From: Aliidiomarina sp047920995
GTDB taxonomy: Bacteria; Pseudomonadota; Gammaproteobacteria; Enterobacterales; Alteromonadaceae
Length of the DNA: 64,000 bases
Assembly: GCF_047920995.1 (NCBI RefSeq)
Contig: NZ_JBLRWZ010000010.1
Location: 7,951 to 71,950, forward strand
Direction: 5' to 3'
Shown here: positions 41,999-50,805 of the stretch, in pieces
Numbering within the stretch: position 1 is the stretch's first letter
Layout: every line of letters starts with the position of its first letter
Notes under the pieces: model-generated
Databases searched by the model: none
Seen by the model: only the letters and a program-made list of their open reading frames with translations
What the model was told of the DNA's origin: nothing
Program-made: the position numbers and the translations under genes

Positions 41999-42921
41999 TC
42001 GGATTTCGAGTGGTGAAAAGTGGCATCCTCGCACTAGTACAAGACACCGGGCGCCTTGGTTATCAGCATCTAGGCGTTACTCGGGGCGGGCCGCTTGATG
42101 CAAAATCGGCATACTGGGCGAATCGCTTGTTGAATAATCCAGCCGATGCTGCAGTGCTGGAAATCACCGCTGGTGGGGTAGAACTCGAATCACGAACGCA
42201 AACCATGGTTGCGGTTACCGGAGGTGATTTAAACCTTACCGTTAATGGTGAACCACAAGTGCCGTGGCAGAGCTTTTGGGTACGCCAAGGTGATCGATTA
42301 AAATTTGCTACTCCACGTTATGGTTTTCGTGCTTATTTAGCGGTAAGTGGTGGTTTGCAATCAAAACCGATACTCGGCAGCAGAGCTACAGTGCAGCGCG
42401 ATCACCTGGGCGGCATTCATGGCAATGGTGAACCTTTAAAGGTTGGCGATGAGTTACCCTGTAAGCATTTAGCAGAAGAGGAAATTAGCCGGCAAATTCC
42501 GCAGCAGTATTTACCGCAAATCAGCCAAAATATAACCTTACACTTAATTCCGGGGTATCAACAGCACTTGTTTAGCAAAGCGGCCTGGCAGAAATTTTGG
42601 GGCAGCGAGTTTTCACTCAGTACACATAGTAACCGCATGGGCGCACGGTTATTTGGGCCAGCGCTGGAAACCCCGCAAGATACCATTCTTTCTGAAGGGG
42701 TTAGCTATGGAGCGGTGCAGGTACCACCAGACGGGCAACCGATTATTATGTTGGAAGATCGGCAAACTCTGGGTGGCTATCCCAAGCTAGGCAATATCCT
42801 ACCGTTAGATGGTTTTGTACTGGCTCAATGTATGCCTGGGGCGAAAATACGCTTTCAACCGCTTAGCCTCGCAGAAGGGCAGCAACAAATGCGCAGATAT
42901 CTTCGCTTTTTCGGCTTGTAA
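41995..42921 (+). CDS. pxpC: 5-oxoprolinase subunit C (biotin-dependent carboxyltransferase-like)
   Basis: This 308-residue protein of the KipA/allophanate-hydrolase-subunit-2 family starts at GTG 41995 and reads VIGFRVVKSGILALVQDTGR. Conserved stretches are GVTRGGPLDAKSAYWANRLL, SNRMGARLFGP and SEGVSYGAVQVPPDGQPIIM. It ends the operon; 118 bp separate it from glnS. Confidence 0.92.
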   Translation: MIGFRVVKSGILALVQDTGRLGYQHLGVTRGGPLDAKSAYWANRLLNNPADAAVLEITAGGVELESRTQTMVAVTGGDLNLTVNGEPQVPWQSFWVRQGDRLKFATPRYGFRAYLAVSGGLQSKPILGSRATVQRDHLGGIHGNGEPLKVGDELPCKHLAEEEISRQIPQQYLPQISQNITLHLIPGYQQHLFSKAAWQKFWGSEFSLSTHSNRMGARLFGPALETPQDTILSEGVSYGAVQVPPDGQPIIMLEDRQTLGGYPKLGNILPLDGFVLAQCMPGAKIRFQPLSLAEGQQQMRRYLRFFGL

Positions 42922-42992
42922 GCTGAGCGTATTATTGCGATCATAAGCGCCATTTTTAAGAACAGGATTGCTGTTCAGAATTACTGCGCTGT

Positions 42993-43020
42993 TTGCTAGC
43001 GAACGTATCGCAACTATATA
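42993..43020 (+). promoter_or_regulatory. Candidate glnS promoter
   Basis: TTGCTA (42993-42998) and TATATA (43015-43020) are 16 bp apart and lie about 20 bp upstream of the glnS start, which would leave a very short leader. This is a pattern match only. Confidence 0.35.
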
Positions 43021-43039
43021 GATTTTGGAGAATACTTGA

Positions 43040-44710
43040 ATGGCCGAAAGCGCCTCACGCCCGAGCAACTTTATTCGTAAGATCATCGATCAGGATTTAA
43101 CGTCTGGAAAGCACAAGCAAGTGCATACACGTTTTCCTCCTGAGCCGAACGGTTATCTGCATATTGGTCATGCAAAATCGATTGTATTGAATTTTGGTAT
43201 TGCTGATGATTACCAGGGCACCTGTAACTTGCGCTTTGATGATACTAACCCGTTGAAAGAGAGCATGGAGTATGTAAGCGCAATTAAGGCAGATGTGCGC
43301 TGGTTAGGTTACGAGTGGGAAGGCAAAGAACGCTATTCTTCTGATTACTTTGCTGCGCTGCATGGCTTTGCTGTTGAGCTTATTGAAAAAGGCTTAGCGT
43401 ACGTTGATTTCTCGCCGCAAGAGGTAATTCGGGAATTACGTGGCACTTTGAAAGAGCCAGGTAAAAACAGCCCGTACCGCGATACTTCGGTAGCAGAAAA
43501 CTTGGCCGAATTTGCCAAAATGACCGCTGGAGAGTATCCGGAAGGGCATTGTTCGCTGCGCGCTAAAATTGATATGAGCTCATCATTTATGTGTATGCGG
43601 GATCCAATTATTTATCGGATTCGCCATGTGCATCATCACCAAACCGGTGATCAGTGGTGTGTGTATCCGATGTATGATTTCACTCACTGTATTTCCGATG
43701 CTCTGGAAGGCATCACACATTCGTTGTGTACTTTAGAATTCCAAGATAATCGCCGCTTGTACGATTGGGTGTTAGATAACATTAGCATTCCATGCCATCC
43801 ACAACAGATCGAGTTTTCGCGGTTAAATCTTGAATACACGGTAATGAGTAAGCGTAAGCTGAACTTGCTGGTAACAGAAGGCCATGTGAGTGGTTGGAAC
43901 GATCCACGTATGCCCACCATTGCCGGTTTACGCCGCCGTGGTTACACACCGGGTTCAATTCGTGAGTTTGCGCATCGAATTGGCGTTACCAAAATGGATA
44001 ATATGGTGGAAATGGGGATCTTAGAATCCTGCATTCGTGATGAATTAAATGAACATGCGCCGCGTTCGATGGCAGTTCTAGATCCGGTGAAATTGGTAAT
44101 CGAGAACTACCCAGCAGGGCAGAGTGAGGTATTACTCTCCCCGAACCATCCGAACAATGAAGCTATGGGTACTCGAGAAGTGCCATTTAGCGGTGAACTT
44201 TATATTGAGCGTGAAGATTTCCGTGAAGAGGCGAATAAGAAGTTTAAGCGTTTAGTGCTTGGTAAAGAAGTGCGCTTGCGCAATGCGTATGTGGTAAAAG
44301 CTGAGCGCGTTGAAAAAGATGCGAATGGCGAAATTACTACTATCTTCTGTAGCTATGATCCGCAAACCCTTGGTGTTGATCCTGCTGATGGCCGGAAAGT
44401 GAAGGGCGTAATTCATTGGGTTTCTGCAGCACATGCGATACCCGCAGAAATCCGCTTGTACGATCGGTTGTTTAGTATTGCAAACCCAAGTGCAGCAGAA
44501 ACATTAGATGAAGCATTAAACCCTGAATCGCTAGTGGTAATGCAAGGTTATGTTGAGCCTTCACTGGCACAAGCGAAACCTGAGCAAGGCTTCCAGTTTG
44601 AACGTATGGGCTATTTTTGCTTAGATAATCAAAATGCAAGCGCTGAAAAACTGGTATTTAATCGTACCGTTGGTTTGCGTGATAGCTGGGCTAAGATAAG
44701 TGGCGAGTAA
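43040..44710 (+). CDS. glnS: Glutaminyl-tRNA synthetase
   Basis: GlnS is a class I aminoacyl-tRNA synthetase charging tRNA-Gln. The 556 residues match E. coli (554). The class I HIGH motif is at 41-44 in GYLHIGHAKS and the KMSKS-like loop is VMSKRKLN (about 268-275). The catalytic core region FDDTNPLKE and the C-terminal anticodon-binding beta barrels are present. A two-way terminator follows. Confidence 0.96.
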   Translation: MAESASRPSNFIRKIIDQDLTSGKHKQVHTRFPPEPNGYLHIGHAKSIVLNFGIADDYQGTCNLRFDDTNPLKESMEYVSAIKADVRWLGYEWEGKERYSSDYFAALHGFAVELIEKGLAYVDFSPQEVIRELRGTLKEPGKNSPYRDTSVAENLAEFAKMTAGEYPEGHCSLRAKIDMSSSFMCMRDPIIYRIRHVHHHQTGDQWCVYPMYDFTHCISDALEGITHSLCTLEFQDNRRLYDWVLDNISIPCHPQQIEFSRLNLEYTVMSKRKLNLLVTEGHVSGWNDPRMPTIAGLRRRGYTPGSIREFAHRIGVTKMDNMVEMGILESCIRDELNEHAPRSMAVLDPVKLVIENYPAGQSEVLLSPNHPNNEAMGTREVPFSGELYIEREDFREEANKKFKRLVLGKEVRLRNAYVVKAERVEKDANGEITTIFCSYDPQTLGVDPADGRKVKGVIHWVSAAHAIPAEIRLYDRLFSIANPSAAETLDEALNPESLVVMQGYVEPSLAQAKPEQGFQFERMGYFCLDNQNASAEKLVFNRTVGLRDSWAKISGE

Positions 44711-44730
44711 TAATCACTGATGTTAGTGAA

Positions 44731-44761
44731 CGAAAAGCCCAGCGTTTCGCTGGGCTTTTCG
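44731..44761. terminator. Bidirectional terminator after glnS
   Basis: Fourteen-base perfect arms (44731-44744 and 44748-44761) pair through an AAAAGCCCAGC/GCTGGGCTTTT core with a 3-nt loop, and have A and T runs on either side. The convergent gene ends at 44786. Confidence 0.88.
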
Positions 44762-44785
44762 TATTCATCTTTAAGATAACACACG

Positions 44786-45820
44786 TTATTCAGTATATAA
44801 GAACTGCTCTACTAAATCGGCTCCATACAGCTTAGATGGCGTTGTGAAGCCTCCACCTTGAGGGTTACTCAATACATGGGTAGCCATGGTGATAGCGCCT
44901 TTAGCAGTAAGTGTGTAGCCGTTTAATACTTGCTTGCGCAGTGTTTCCACATCGCCATTGGCGTTGCGTGCTTCGCCCCACACCCAAGTGTAATATTTGG
45001 CTCGTTCTTCATCTTTCGGGCCAGCTGGCTGTGCGTCGATCTTCTTCATTAACCAGTTTTTCATAAATTCCATGCGGAATAACCAACGCAGCCAATTCAT
45101 TTTGCGCATGCGGCTTACCAGCTTGGGGCTCGCTGGAATATATACTTCAATATTGCCAATGCCGGTACTGTGATATGCGGTAGAAACATCCCCCCAAGGA
45201 ATGGTCATGGCTAATTTCTCGCCACCACCGAAATCAATTTTCTCAGCTTTGTAAGCTAGCGGTACGGTTACGATCTTACCGTTTTTGCGCACCGAGCCAC
45301 CTTCGCCAATGCGCCGAGCACTTGTTTTTGCGGTACCGCGGCTCATGCGTGAACGTGAATCAAAGCCCAACTTCAGGTGGGTAGCATCGGGTAGTTTCGC
45401 TTTCAATTGCGCCGCAACACAATCCGTAGGAATTACATCGAAACCCACGCCAGGGCAGAGCACTACGCCGGCAGCTTGAGCTTGTTCGTGAAAACTTGCG
45501 GCTAGTTCAAAAATATCGAGCTCGCCGGTGATATCCAGATAGTGCGTTTTGCTGGCAATGCAGGCTTTCATCATTACTTCGGCGGTGAGTTCAAATGGGC
45601 CTGCGCAGTGAATTACTAAATCAACATCTGCAAGCTCTGCAGCTACTTGCGATACGCTTTCAAGGGCAAAGCTTTTGCTTGTTAAGCCAAGTTCATTAGC
45701 AAGTGCAGCTACTTTCTCAGGATTACGGCCAGCAAGGATAGGTGTTTGGTTTTGTGCAATCGCTTCTTTAGCGATCAATTCACCTGTATAGCCGGTGGCG
45801 CCATAAATCATATAGTTCAT
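44786..45820 (-). CDS. Saccharopine dehydrogenase-like oxidoreductase
   Basis: This 344-residue protein has an N-terminal NAD(P)-binding Rossmann motif YGATGYTGELIA at residues 5-16, then VIHCAGPFELTAEVMMKAC and CPGVGFDVIPTDCVA, typical of the saccharopine-dehydrogenase-like / trans-acting enoyl reductase group. True lysine-pathway activity is not implied. The ATG at 45820 overlaps the fur stop by one base (TAATG), so it is likely translated from the fldA-fur transcript. An upstream start at 45871 would lie inside fur. Confidence 0.85.
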   Translation of the reverse strand: MNYMIYGATGYTGELIAKEAIAQNQTPILAGRNPEKVAALANELGLTSKSFALESVSQVAAELADVDLVIHCAGPFELTAEVMMKACIASKTHYLDITGELDIFELAASFHEQAQAAGVVLCPGVGFDVIPTDCVAAQLKAKLPDATHLKLGFDSRSRMSRGTAKTSARRIGEGGSVRKNGKIVTVPLAYKAEKIDFGGGEKLAMTIPWGDVSTAYHSTGIGNIEVYIPASPKLVSRMRKMNWLRWLFRMEFMKNWLMKKIDAQPAGPKDEERAKYYTWVWGEARNANGDVETLRKQVLNGYTLTAKGAITMATHVLSNPQGGGFTTPSKLYGADLVEQFLYTE

Positions 45821-46284
45821 TAGGATAACTCGATTCGGTGATGGTCGGCGTCTTCTGTATTGTGTTCGCAAGTTGCTGCGTTTTTACACTCGCCGTACAA
45901 ATAAAGGCTATGGTTCGTGAGTTGAATACCGTGCTCTTTGGCAACCGCTAATTGGCGGCGCTCGATGGTATCATCTTCAAACTCAATCACGCGGCCACAG
46001 GTGAGGCATACTAAATGATCGTGGTGTGCTTTAGCGCTAAGTTCAAAAACAGAACGGCCACCTTCAAAGTGATGGCGGGTAACAATACCGGCATCATCAA
46101 ATTGATTTAGTACCCGATATACTGTTGCTAATCCCACTTCATTGCCTTGTTCAAGGAGAATTTTGTATACATCCTCGGCGCTAATATGCTGATGAGCAGG
46201 GTTCTTCATAATTTCGAGAATCTTAATTCGCGGTGAGGTTACCTTTAATCCAGCTTTCTTCAGTTGAATATCGGAATTACTCAT
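45820..46284 (-). CDS. fur: Ferric uptake regulator Fur
   Basis: Fur is an iron-dependent repressor of iron uptake genes. The protein has 154 residues. Winged-helix residues are followed by GLATVYRVLNQFDDAG, a His-rich metal site (RHHFEGG, AHHDH) and a structural zinc pair Cys93-x2-Cys96 in LVCLTCG, with a further ECKNAATCEH near the end. GAGGG lies 7 nt before the ATG. It is downstream of fldA by 52 bp, as in E. coli. I see no convincing Fur box directly upstream. Confidence 0.95.
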   Translation of the reverse strand: MSNSDIQLKKAGLKVTSPRIKILEIMKNPAHQHISAEDVYKILLEQGNEVGLATVYRVLNQFDDAGIVTRHHFEGGRSVFELSAKAHHDHLVCLTCGRVIEFEDDTIERRQLAVAKEHGIQLTNHSLYLYGECKNAATCEHNTEDADHHRIELS

Positions 46285-46336
46285 TTTAGACCCTCGTTGA
46301 TAGTGTGTTCGCCGATTATAGCCACATTTTCTCTGC

Positions 46337-46861
46337 TTAAGCTAGTTGATCAAGGCCCATCTCTTCACGCAGCTGAGCACACCATTGTTGAACACGCTCT
46401 TTCGTTAGCTCAGGCTGGCGATCTTCATCAATGCCTAAGCCAACAAAATGGTTGGCATCCGCCATGCCTTTGGATTCTTCAAAATGGTAACTTTCAGTTG
46501 GCCAGTGGCCAATCACAATCGCGCCGCGAGCTTCAACGATATCGCGAATCATACCCATGGCATCAAGAAAATATTCCGCATAATCTTCTTGGTCGCCACA
46601 ACCGAAAATAGCAACAACTTTGCCTGCAAAATCAATTTCTTCAAGTTCCGGGAAAAAATCATCCCAATCACATTGGGCTTCACCGTAATACCATGTTGGA
46701 ATGCCGAAGATCAGTAAATCAAATTCGGCAATCTCTTCTTTACTAGATTTCGCAATATCTTGCACAGCAATCATTTGCTTACCTAGCTCTTTTTCAATCA
46801 TATGAGCAACGGCTTCGGTATTGCCGGTATCGCTGCCAAAGAAAAGTCCTACTGTTGCCAT
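46337..46861 (-). CDS. fldA: Flavodoxin I (long chain)
   Basis: This is a low-potential FMN electron carrier of 174 residues. The FMN phosphate-binding loop SDTGNTE is at 10-16, with the flavin-stacking regions PTWYYGEAQCDW and FGCGDQEDYAEYF. The long-chain insert is present. It sits between ybfE and fur, the same order as in E. coli, and probably supplies reducing power to radical SAM and other reductive enzymes. Confidence 0.95.
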   Translation of the reverse strand: MATVGLFFGSDTGNTEAVAHMIEKELGKQMIAVQDIAKSSKEEIAEFDLLIFGIPTWYYGEAQCDWDDFFPELEEIDFAGKVVAIFGCGDQEDYAEYFLDAMGMIRDIVEARGAIVIGHWPTESYHFEESKGMADANHFVGLGIDEDRQPELTKERVQQWCAQLREEMGLDQLA

Positions 46862-46884
46862 AGTTACTTCATTCCAATCTATGT

Positions 46885-47163
46885 TTATGATTCAGTGTTC
46901 AGGGTTTGCTTCAGCAATTGCTCAATTAGAGCACTACGGCTAATACCTTTTTCCGCAGCTTGTTCGCTGAGTTCTGTGTACACGTGCTGTTCTAATTTCA
47001 ATTCTACCCGCCGCAAACCTTTCTCGCGATCACGGCGTAACTGCCTACGTTTGTTTAAACGTACTTGTTCTTCCCGGGTGAGTGGATTACTTCTTGGCCG
47101 GCCGGGCCGCCGCTCACTTTGAAATAAATCGGGGGTAATTTTATCGTTTGCTTCTTTTGCCAT
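46885..47163 (-). CDS. ybfE: YbfE-like ribbon-helix-helix protein
   Basis: This is a basic, 92-residue protein with an RPGRPRSNP segment and an Arg/Lys-rich helix (LNKRRQLRRDREKGLRRVEL) leading into a MetJ/Arc-type ribbon-helix-helix: VELKLEQHVYTELSEQAAEK then SRSALIEQLL. Position before fldA-fur and size match E. coli YbfE, called LexA-regulated there. I could not find a LexA box (CTG-N10-CAG) upstream here. Confidence 0.8.
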   Translation of the reverse strand: MAKEANDKITPDLFQSERRPGRPRSNPLTREEQVRLNKRRQLRRDREKGLRRVELKLEQHVYTELSEQAAEKGISRSALIEQLLKQTLNTES

Positions 47164-47230
47164 GGTTATGCCGCTACACCAATTGGTTTTGCGTTCCTTT
47201 GCTAATGCGGAAGGCCATATACATTACGAA

Positions 47231-47449
47231 TTATTGCAACTGCGCTTCGAGCACGAATTGAATAACACCTTTCGCTAGAAACCCAGCCATTCCTAAAAAC
47301 AAAACAAGCCACACAGCAATACGGCCAAACTTTGGCACATCACCTTTCTTCAATACATCTTGAATCGCTAAGCCGATCAATAAAAATAAGCCGGCGATGG
47401 CAATATTCATCATCAGTGATTCAATTTGTTCAAGGTTATCAGCAAACAT
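47231..47449 (-). CDS. DUF2788 small inner-membrane protein
   Basis: This protein of about 72 residues has two hydrophobic helices (MNIAIAGLFLLIGLAIQDVL and IAVWLVLFLGMAGFLAKGVI) separated by a short charged loop (KKGDVPKFGR). This pattern matches DUF2788, of unknown function. Two adjacent ATGs (47452 and 47449) follow AGGAAG; the second has better spacing. It lies between ybfF and ybfE in the same direction. Confidence 0.75.
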   Translation of the reverse strand: MFADNLEQIESLMMNIAIAGLFLLIGLAIQDVLKKGDVPKFGRIAVWLVLFLGMAGFLAKGVIQFVLEAQLQ

Positions 47450-47568
47450 CATTCTTCCTAATTACTTGCCATCGACATGTTTCGCTCAGTTAACGGCGCT
47501 ATTCTACGCAGTTCAATGCTCGTTAAATTGGCCTGCAGCATAGCATATAGCCTTATTTCTTGCGAGTA

Positions 47569-48366
47569 TTAGACAGCGAAATGGCTTTCTAGAAAACGCT
47601 CCACTAAACCATTAAATACCGCTGGTTTTTCTGCATGCAGCCAATGGCCAGCTTCAGCAATGGTTTTCGATTCTGCTCGCGGAAATCTGCGCGTAATGGC
47701 TTCGCGATGCTGCTCTTGAATATAATCTGAATTACCACCGCGGATAAATAATACCGGGCCGGAGAATTTACCTTCTTGGGCTGGGGCGCCAATTAAATCC
47801 GCATAACATTTACGCAAGCCAGCAAGATTTAATCGCCATTCCCAACCGTTGTCTGTTTTCCGTAAATTCTTCAGTAGAAACTGCCGTACGCCTTTCGTTT
47901 CTATGGCATTCTCTAATGCCTTGTCAGCGTCTTGCCGGCTATTCACCGAATCAACATCAACAGCTTCCAGAGCATCGAGAATGGTATTGTGGCGAGCATC
48001 GTAAGCTACCGGAGCAATATCTGCGATAATGAGTGAATGCACGCGATCTGGATGCTCAAGCGCAAATTCCATTGCTACTTTACCACCGAGTGAATGGCCA
48101 AGAATATGAGCTTTGTTGATCTTGAGTTTATCGAGGAGCGCTTCTAAATCTGCAGCCATCTCCACAAAGCGCATCGTATCGGTCCAGGGGGAGTTACCGT
48201 GATTACGCAAATCAACATTCACCACATGATAATGTTCTTGCAACGCTCGGCTTATGCTTTTCAAGTTATCGAGGTCACCAAAGAGACCATGAATTAGCAC
48301 TACAGTGTCGGCCTCATCGGCGGCTACGCCGAGTTCCTCAAAATTTAACGCCACGGCCTTCGACAT
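47569..48366 (-). CDS. ybfF: YbfF-like alpha/beta hydrolase (acyl-CoA esterase type)
   Basis: This 265-residue cytoplasmic hydrolase has the oxyanion region VLIHGLFGDLDN, the nucleophile elbow GHSLGGK, an acid residue around FIRGGNSDY and the catalytic histidine in EAGHWLHAEKP. YbfF in E. coli shows esterase activity on short acyl-CoA substrates. GAGGAA precedes the ATG by 8 nt. It is divergent from seqA, the same arrangement as in E. coli. Confidence 0.88.
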   Translation of the reverse strand: MSKAVALNFEELGVAADEADTVVLIHGLFGDLDNLKSISRALQEHYHVVNVDLRNHGNSPWTDTMRFVEMAADLEALLDKLKINKAHILGHSLGGKVAMEFALEHPDRVHSLIIADIAPVAYDARHNTILDALEAVDVDSVNSRQDADKALENAIETKGVRQFLLKNLRKTDNGWEWRLNLAGLRKCYADLIGAPAQEGKFSGPVLFIRGGNSDYIQEQHREAITRRFPRAESKTIAEAGHWLHAEKPAVFNGLVERFLESHFAV

Positions 48367-48461
48367 AAATAGAATTCCTCGTTATGTTAGAGAGTGAGTT
48401 TGTGCTGTGCTTGGTATTTTCTCTGTTTGTGCTTTGCGGTGCAAACCTTCTGTTTGTCGGG

Positions 48462-48467
48462 TATAAT
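48462..48467 (+). promoter_or_regulatory. Candidate -10 element for seqA-pgm
   Basis: TATAAT lies 39 bp upstream of the seqA start. No clear -35 at 17 bp was found. The region has no DnaA box and no GATC cluster that I can see. Confidence 0.4.
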
Positions 48468-48506
48468 TCTTCGGTGTTTTGAACAATGAGAATTAGAACC
48501 CGCCCT

Positions 48507-49070
48507 ATGAAAAAAATTGATATCGATGATGAACTATACGCCTATATTGCATCCCATACACGGCACATAGGTGAGAGCGCTTCGAGCATTTTACGCCGTT
48601 TGCTTGGGCCTAGTTCTGGCTTGGCTGCCGATGGCGGAGCAAAGAATGATAGCGCTGCCGCTAGTGAACACCAAGGTTTGCCATCAGCAAGCCCACAAAA
48701 GCAACCTCCGGTATCTGCGCATTCTAGCAGCCGAAATCTTTTTGATGTGCTTTCGCAAGCGGATTTAGCTAACCAAAAGGGGGCTGTTGGCCGGTTTCTG
48801 TTTATTTTGGCAATGTTACATCGCTGCCATGCTCAGCAATTTCCTCGGGTGCTCGATATTCGCGGCCGCAATCGGTTATATTTTGCTGCGAGCGAAGCCC
48901 AGCTATTAGCCGCTGGCAATAGTACTAACCCGAAGCAAATTCCCGATACGGAGTTTTGGGTAGTAACGAACAATAATACAACGAAGAAGAAATCAATTCT
49001 TACCGAAGTGGCGATAGAGCTTGGCTATACGGCGTCTGAAGCTGAAAAAATAAGGGATTTTCTAGCATGA
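48507..49070 (+). CDS. seqA: SeqA, negative modulator of replication initiation
   Basis: SeqA binds hemimethylated GATC sites and sequesters new origins. With the start at 48507 the protein has 187 residues (E. coli 181). The N-terminal multimerisation domain MKKIDIDDELYAYIASHTRHIGESASSILRRLL is nearly the family consensus. A variable Ser/Ala/Gln-rich linker (about 35-75) joins the DNA-binding domain, which contains RNRLYFAASEAQLL and TNPKQIPDTEFWVVTNNNT. An ATG at 48486 is possible. No good ribosome binding site is seen for either. It overlaps pgm by 4 bp. Confidence 0.93.
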   Translation: MKKIDIDDELYAYIASHTRHIGESASSILRRLLGPSSGLAADGGAKNDSAAASEHQGLPSASPQKQPPVSAHSSSRNLFDVLSQADLANQKGAVGRFLFILAMLHRCHAQQFPRVLDIRGRNRLYFAASEAQLLAAGNSTNPKQIPDTEFWVVTNNNTTKKKSILTEVAIELGYTASEAEKIRDFLA

Positions 49071-50701
49071 GCAAACACCCACGGGCCGGTATGCCGGCAG
49101 AAGTAAGTGATTTATGTAATATTCCGGCGCTCATGGCCGCCTATTATGTAAATGAACCGAATCCGGGCTCCGCATCACAACAGGTAAGTTTTGGTACTTC
49201 CGGGCACCGTGGCTCGGCCTTGAAGCATTCATTTAACGAGGCGCACATTTTGGCCATTAGCCAAGCAATCGTAGCGTATCGTGAAGAGCAAGGGATTACG
49301 GGCCCGCTGTTTATTGGCAAAGATACCCATGCACTCTCAGAAGCTGCATTTATTACCGCGCTGGAAGTGTTTATCGCGAATGGGTTAGAAGTACACATTC
49401 AAGCGGATTTTGGGTACACGCCAACGCCCGTGATTAGTAATGCAATTGTGCGTTACAACGCAGGCCGCAATTCTGGCCTTGCCGATGGTGTGGTAATTAC
49501 TCCTTCGCACAATCCACCACAAGATGGCGGGTTTAAATACAATCCACCTCACGGTGGCCCTGCAGATGGTGAAGTTACTAAAACTATTGAGAAATATGCG
49601 AACGCCATTCTCAGTACAGAATTAATTGGTGTAGAAGTGATTTCCTGGGCGCAAGTAAAAAAATCGAAACGCTTGCAGAAAGTGGATTGGATTAGTGCCT
49701 ACGTACAAGCGCTTGATAGTGTAGTTGATATGCAAGCGATAGCTAAGGCGCAATTACCAGTATGTGTAGATGCAATGGGCGGCTCTGGCATTGCTTATTG
49801 GCAAGCTATTCGTGATCACTACAAGCTGCCACTGGATATTATTAATGCTAACGCAGATCCTACATTCCGTTTCATGACCCTAGATAAAGATGGCGTGATT
49901 CGCATGGATTGCTCTTCGGCAGATGCAATGGCTGGTTTGTTGGCGCAGAAAAGTGATTACGCTTTGGCGGTGGGGAATGATCCGGATTATGATCGCCATG
50001 GCATCGTTACTCCTGATGGCTTAATGAACCCGAATCACTTTCTTGCGGTTGCTATTGATTACCTTGCTCGCCACCGTGATTGGCCAACTAGTAGAACAAT
50101 TGGCAAAACCTTGGTTTCAAGCGCAATGATAGATCGCGTTGTTGCTGGCGTGGATTTCCAATTAATGGAAGTGCCGGTTGGTTTCAAGTGGTTTGCTGAA
50201 GGGTTAGCTGCTGGTGAATTAGCCTTTGCTGGTGAAGAGAGTGCCGGTGCAAGTTTCCTAGATAAAGCTGGCAAGCCTTGGAGCACAGACAAAGACGGCA
50301 TTATCATGTGCTTGTTAGCAATGGAAATCCAGGCTGTTACCGGCAAAACACCGAGTGAATATTATCGCGAGCTAGAAGCGCAGTATGGTAACTCAAGTTA
50401 TGCGCGTATCGATTGCCAAGCAACCGCGGCTGAAATGGCTGCCTTTGCTGCTTTGGCCGAGAATCCGCCAATGTTAGAAAGCTTGGCAGGAGAGCAGGTT
50501 ACTGCGGTGTTAAATCGAGCGCCGGGTAATGATGCTGGCTTCGGTGGTATTAAAGTAACCACAGCCAATGGTTGGTTTGCGGTGCGGCCATCAGGCACTG
50601 AACCTGTGTACAAGATTTATGCCGAGAGTTTGCGTGATGCTGAGCATTTAGCAGCTATTCAAGCAGAAGCGCAACAACTGCTGGGTAAGTGGCTAGCGTA
50701 A
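49067..50701 (+). CDS. pgm: Phosphoglucomutase (alpha-D-glucose phosphate specific)
   Basis: Pgm interconverts glucose 1- and 6-phosphate, linking glycolysis to sugar-nucleotide synthesis. It has 544 residues (E. coli 546). The phosphoserine loop is in GVVITPSHNPPQDGG, the metal loop is NDPDYDRHG, the sugar-specificity loop is GEESAGASF and the phosphate-binding loop is VRPSGTEPVYKIY. It overlaps seqA by ATGA, the E. coli gene order. Confidence 0.95.
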   Translation: MSKHPRAGMPAEVSDLCNIPALMAAYYVNEPNPGSASQQVSFGTSGHRGSALKHSFNEAHILAISQAIVAYREEQGITGPLFIGKDTHALSEAAFITALEVFIANGLEVHIQADFGYTPTPVISNAIVRYNAGRNSGLADGVVITPSHNPPQDGGFKYNPPHGGPADGEVTKTIEKYANAILSTELIGVEVISWAQVKKSKRLQKVDWISAYVQALDSVVDMQAIAKAQLPVCVDAMGGSGIAYWQAIRDHYKLPLDIINANADPTFRFMTLDKDGVIRMDCSSADAMAGLLAQKSDYALAVGNDPDYDRHGIVTPDGLMNPNHFLAVAIDYLARHRDWPTSRTIGKTLVSSAMIDRVVAGVDFQLMEVPVGFKWFAEGLAAGELAFAGEESAGASFLDKAGKPWSTDKDGIIMCLLAMEIQAVTGKTPSEYYRELEAQYGNSSYARIDCQATAAEMAAFAALAENPPMLESLAGEQVTAVLNRAPGNDAGFGGIKVTTANGWFAVRPSGTEPVYKIYAESLRDAEHLAAIQAEAQQLLGKWLA

Positions 50702-50733
50702 GCTACCCGAAATAACTGATAAAAGGCTTTAAA

Positions 50734-50773
50734 AGGGCTGGGTAATGCATTACCTCATGCATTTCCATGCCCT
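50734..50773 (-). terminator. Hairpin between convergent pgm and the MFS gene
   Basis: Two 17-base arms pair at 14 positions (AGGGC with GCCCT outside, AATGCAT with ATGCATT inside) around TACCTC. Read leftward the stem is followed by TTTT, so it can terminate the MFS transcript; on the plus strand no T tract follows. The stability is good but the tail is weak. Confidence 0.5.
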
Positions 50774-50805
50774 AATATAGTGCCGAACATGTCCGCTGCA
50801 ATGGT

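Noticed and set aside
47164..47230. LexA box expected upstream of ybfE
   Set aside because: No CTG-N10-CAG palindrome is present in the 67 bp before the gene, so LexA control cannot be claimed here.
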